DNA of 64,000 nucleotides from Rhodobacter capsulatus (lineage in GTDB: Bacteria; Pseudomonadota; Alphaproteobacteria; Rhodobacterales; Rhodobacteraceae): assembly GCF_005144475.1 (NCBI RefSeq), contig NZ_SWJZ01000012.1:1-64000 (forward strand). Reading direction: 5' to 3'. The notes under the pieces were generated by a model. That model was not told where the DNA came from and made no database searches. It worked only from the letters and a program-made list of their open reading frames with translations. Position 1 is the stretch's first letter. The number at the start of each line of letters is the position of its first letter. Below are positions 62,970 to 64,000 of the stretch, in pieces. The position numbers and the translations under genes are program-made.

Positions 62970-63335
62970 ATGGAAGACAAGATCAACTGCTTCGACGCAA
63001 AGTCGGCGAAGCGCATCAAGAAGAACGTGGTGGGTAGCCCGCATTCGGCCTTTGCCGATGCCTTGGGAAACATCTGCCTGCTGGGGCGCGGTCGCCTGTC
63101 GGGCGGCGGCGTGGCCTTCAACAAGGGGGCGCTGGCTTGGCTGGGGGAACAGGACGGTGGGCGGTTCATCCGCGCAATCAACTTGACCACCGGCTTCGAC
63201 CGTCTTGCCGCGCTTGACGACCTGCCAAACGACCAGAACCACGACCAGCGCGACTACATCGTGCTCGACCCCGAGGATTTTGAGGAGGAGCGGTTCCCGC
63301 CTCTCTCCACCTTGGACAACGATGCGCCGTTCTGA
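62970..63335 (+). CDS. hypothetical protein in the tRNA-Thr island
   Basis: 121 residues from ATG 62970 after GAGAGGAGTAGACC. The N-terminus MEDKINCFDAKSAKRIKKNV is basic; the last third is acidic (DQRDYIVLDPEDFEEERF). No family recognised; no signal peptide or membrane span. Codon use has fewer GC-ending codons than the core genes. It precedes another orphan by 17 bases, so the two probably form a transcription unit. Confidence 0.7.
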   Translation: MEDKINCFDAKSAKRIKKNVVGSPHSAFADALGNICLLGRGRLSGGGVAFNKGALAWLGEQDGGRFIRAINLTTGFDRLAALDDLPNDQNHDQRDYIVLDPEDFEEERFPPLSTLDNDAPF

Positions 63336-63352
63336 GGAAAGGGAAAAAACAC

Positions 63353-63721
63353 ATGCCCACATACTTCAAGCACGGCGACGGCAAGACGACCATCGAGACG
63401 GTCGCCCGCTGGCTGATTCAGGAAGCTGCGTTTCGGGGTTGGTCGCTGCACGACTATGTCGAAGAAAGGTGCAGTCTGACCGATCTTGGCGTCACCGCCG
63501 AAAACGTGATCGCCACCCTCAAGCCGCTGATCCCCGACGCCCACCTGCACTACAACCGCGACGCCCCGAGGGGCAAGCGGTTCGACACATGGGAGGCTTG
63601 GTTCCAGCATCGTCTGCGCAACCGCATCTACTATTTCTTCCACCGCCACGCCGAAGGCGGCGGATTGCGCCGTTGCTGGGCTGAATGGCCGGTTCAAATA
63701 CCGCTCCCATCCAAGAATTGA
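63353..63721 (+). CDS. hypothetical protein in the tRNA-Thr island
   Basis: 122 residues. Starts MPTYFKHGDGKTTIETVARW and contains GWSLHDYVEER, HYNRDAPRGKRFDTWEAWFQ and RLRNRIYYFFHRHAEGGG, a Trp/Tyr/Arg-rich end that might contact nucleic acid. GAGGAAAGGGAAAAAAC precedes the ATG. No family recognised. It converges with the methyltransferase gene, whose end is 44 bases away. Confidence 0.7.
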   Translation: MPTYFKHGDGKTTIETVARWLIQEAAFRGWSLHDYVEERCSLTDLGVTAENVIATLKPLIPDAHLHYNRDAPRGKRFDTWEAWFQHRLRNRIYYFFHRHAEGGGLRRCWAEWPVQIPLPSKN

Positions 63722-63765
63722 AGAAACATAGTGCCGCGCCAATCTACAAAGGCGAGGCACAACTC

Positions 63766-64000
63766 TTATGCTGCGATACGTTTCTCTGAATGCAAGTCAA
63801 GTATTGAATAGACCTCTTGCGCGATTGACTTCGCAAGAAGAGGCGGAACGGCATTTCCAATCATCTGAGAAACGGGATTGACCAGAGGGGGAAAAACAAA
63901 GGAGTCATCAAAGCTCTGGAGACGCGCCGCTTCGCGCATTGTCAAACCCCTATCTGCAACAGGGTGCGCGAAACGTCCCGAGCCCACATGGTAAACCCAT
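63766..64000 (-). CDS. DNA (cytosine-5-)-methyltransferase, C-terminal part (continues beyond the window)
   Basis: The frame is open from the right edge to the stop at 63766; 77 residues are visible. GSGRFAHPVADRGLTMREAARLQSF (positions ~63985-63911) is the motif IX/target end region and IGNAVPPLLAKSIA is motif X of C5 methyltransferases. The catalytic PCQ and ENV motifs would lie outside the window. AT content is higher than in the core genome. It could belong to a restriction-modification or other defence set; no nuclease is visible. Confidence 0.85.
   Translation of the reverse strand, partial: WVYHVGSGRFAHPVADRGLTMREAARLQSFDDSFVFPPLVNPVSQMIGNAVPPLLAKSIAQEVYSILDLHSEKRIAA

Noticed and set aside
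62764-64000. Complete prophage
   Set aside because: No integrase, capsid, tail or lysis gene is visible; only an island edge can be supported.

Overview
The window looks like Rhodobacter capsulatus or a very close relative. The LH2 beta and alpha antenna peptides (pucB, pucA) read as the known R. capsulatus proteins. The fruB-fruK-fruA order with predicted sizes of 827, 316 and 578 residues matches the fructose PTS operon described from that species, and GC is high throughout with alphaproteobacterial gene neighbourhoods. Most of the window is ordinary chromosome; only the last ~1.2 kb looks acquired.

Layout. 1-540: repetitive basic C-terminal tail of a protein that begins before the window, probably an rRNA pseudouridine synthase. 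617-6808: a compact plus-strand cluster that combines XpaC, TelA, a lipoprotein, an SPFH/GYF protein and a double zinc-ribbon membrane protein, a likely envelope-stress module. 6863-11012: PfkB kinase, dtd, DEAD-box helicase, thymidine kinase and thioredoxin 2, then tRNA-Ala(CGC) and a methyltransferase-like gene. 12347-17998: a GGDEF-EAL protein diverging from a large FG-GAP/RTX secreted protein. 18042-27948: reductive pyrimidine (or hydantoin) catabolism: an NMT1/THI5-type ABC transporter, hydantoinase and M20 amidohydrolase in one minus-strand operon with a RutR-like operator, and preT-preA in a second. 28018-31485: the puc operon (pucB, pucA, pucC, pucDE) with two CrtJ/PpsR-type sites, a promoter and a processing/termination hairpin. 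31762-36852: sulfate ABC transporter cysTWA, cysK and a stand-alone trpB. 36979-41804: two more c-di-GMP proteins, one with a degenerate GGDEF. 42052-52072: fruBKA, divergent from a solute-binding protein / hybrid kinase / response regulator triad. 52166-62566: yacG, RNase E/G, maf and infA, then LMW-PTP, UPF0262, hisD, DUF2948 and murA on the same strand, with a ~3.5 kb segment lying between the two halves. 62689-64000: tRNA-Thr(GGT) followed by two orphan genes and the end of a DNA cytosine methyltransferase, likely the edge of an island.

The most unusual non-coding signal is a ~209-bp structured element present three times (25061, 31545, 56229) in the same orientation, each time downstream of a minus-strand gene. 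It folds into four hairpins whose sequences differ between copies but mostly keep pairing, including reciprocal base-pair changes. A second, shorter dispersed motif (GGATATTTGAG..CAAG type) occurs in several gaps, and two facing copies build a very long hairpin upstream of hisD.
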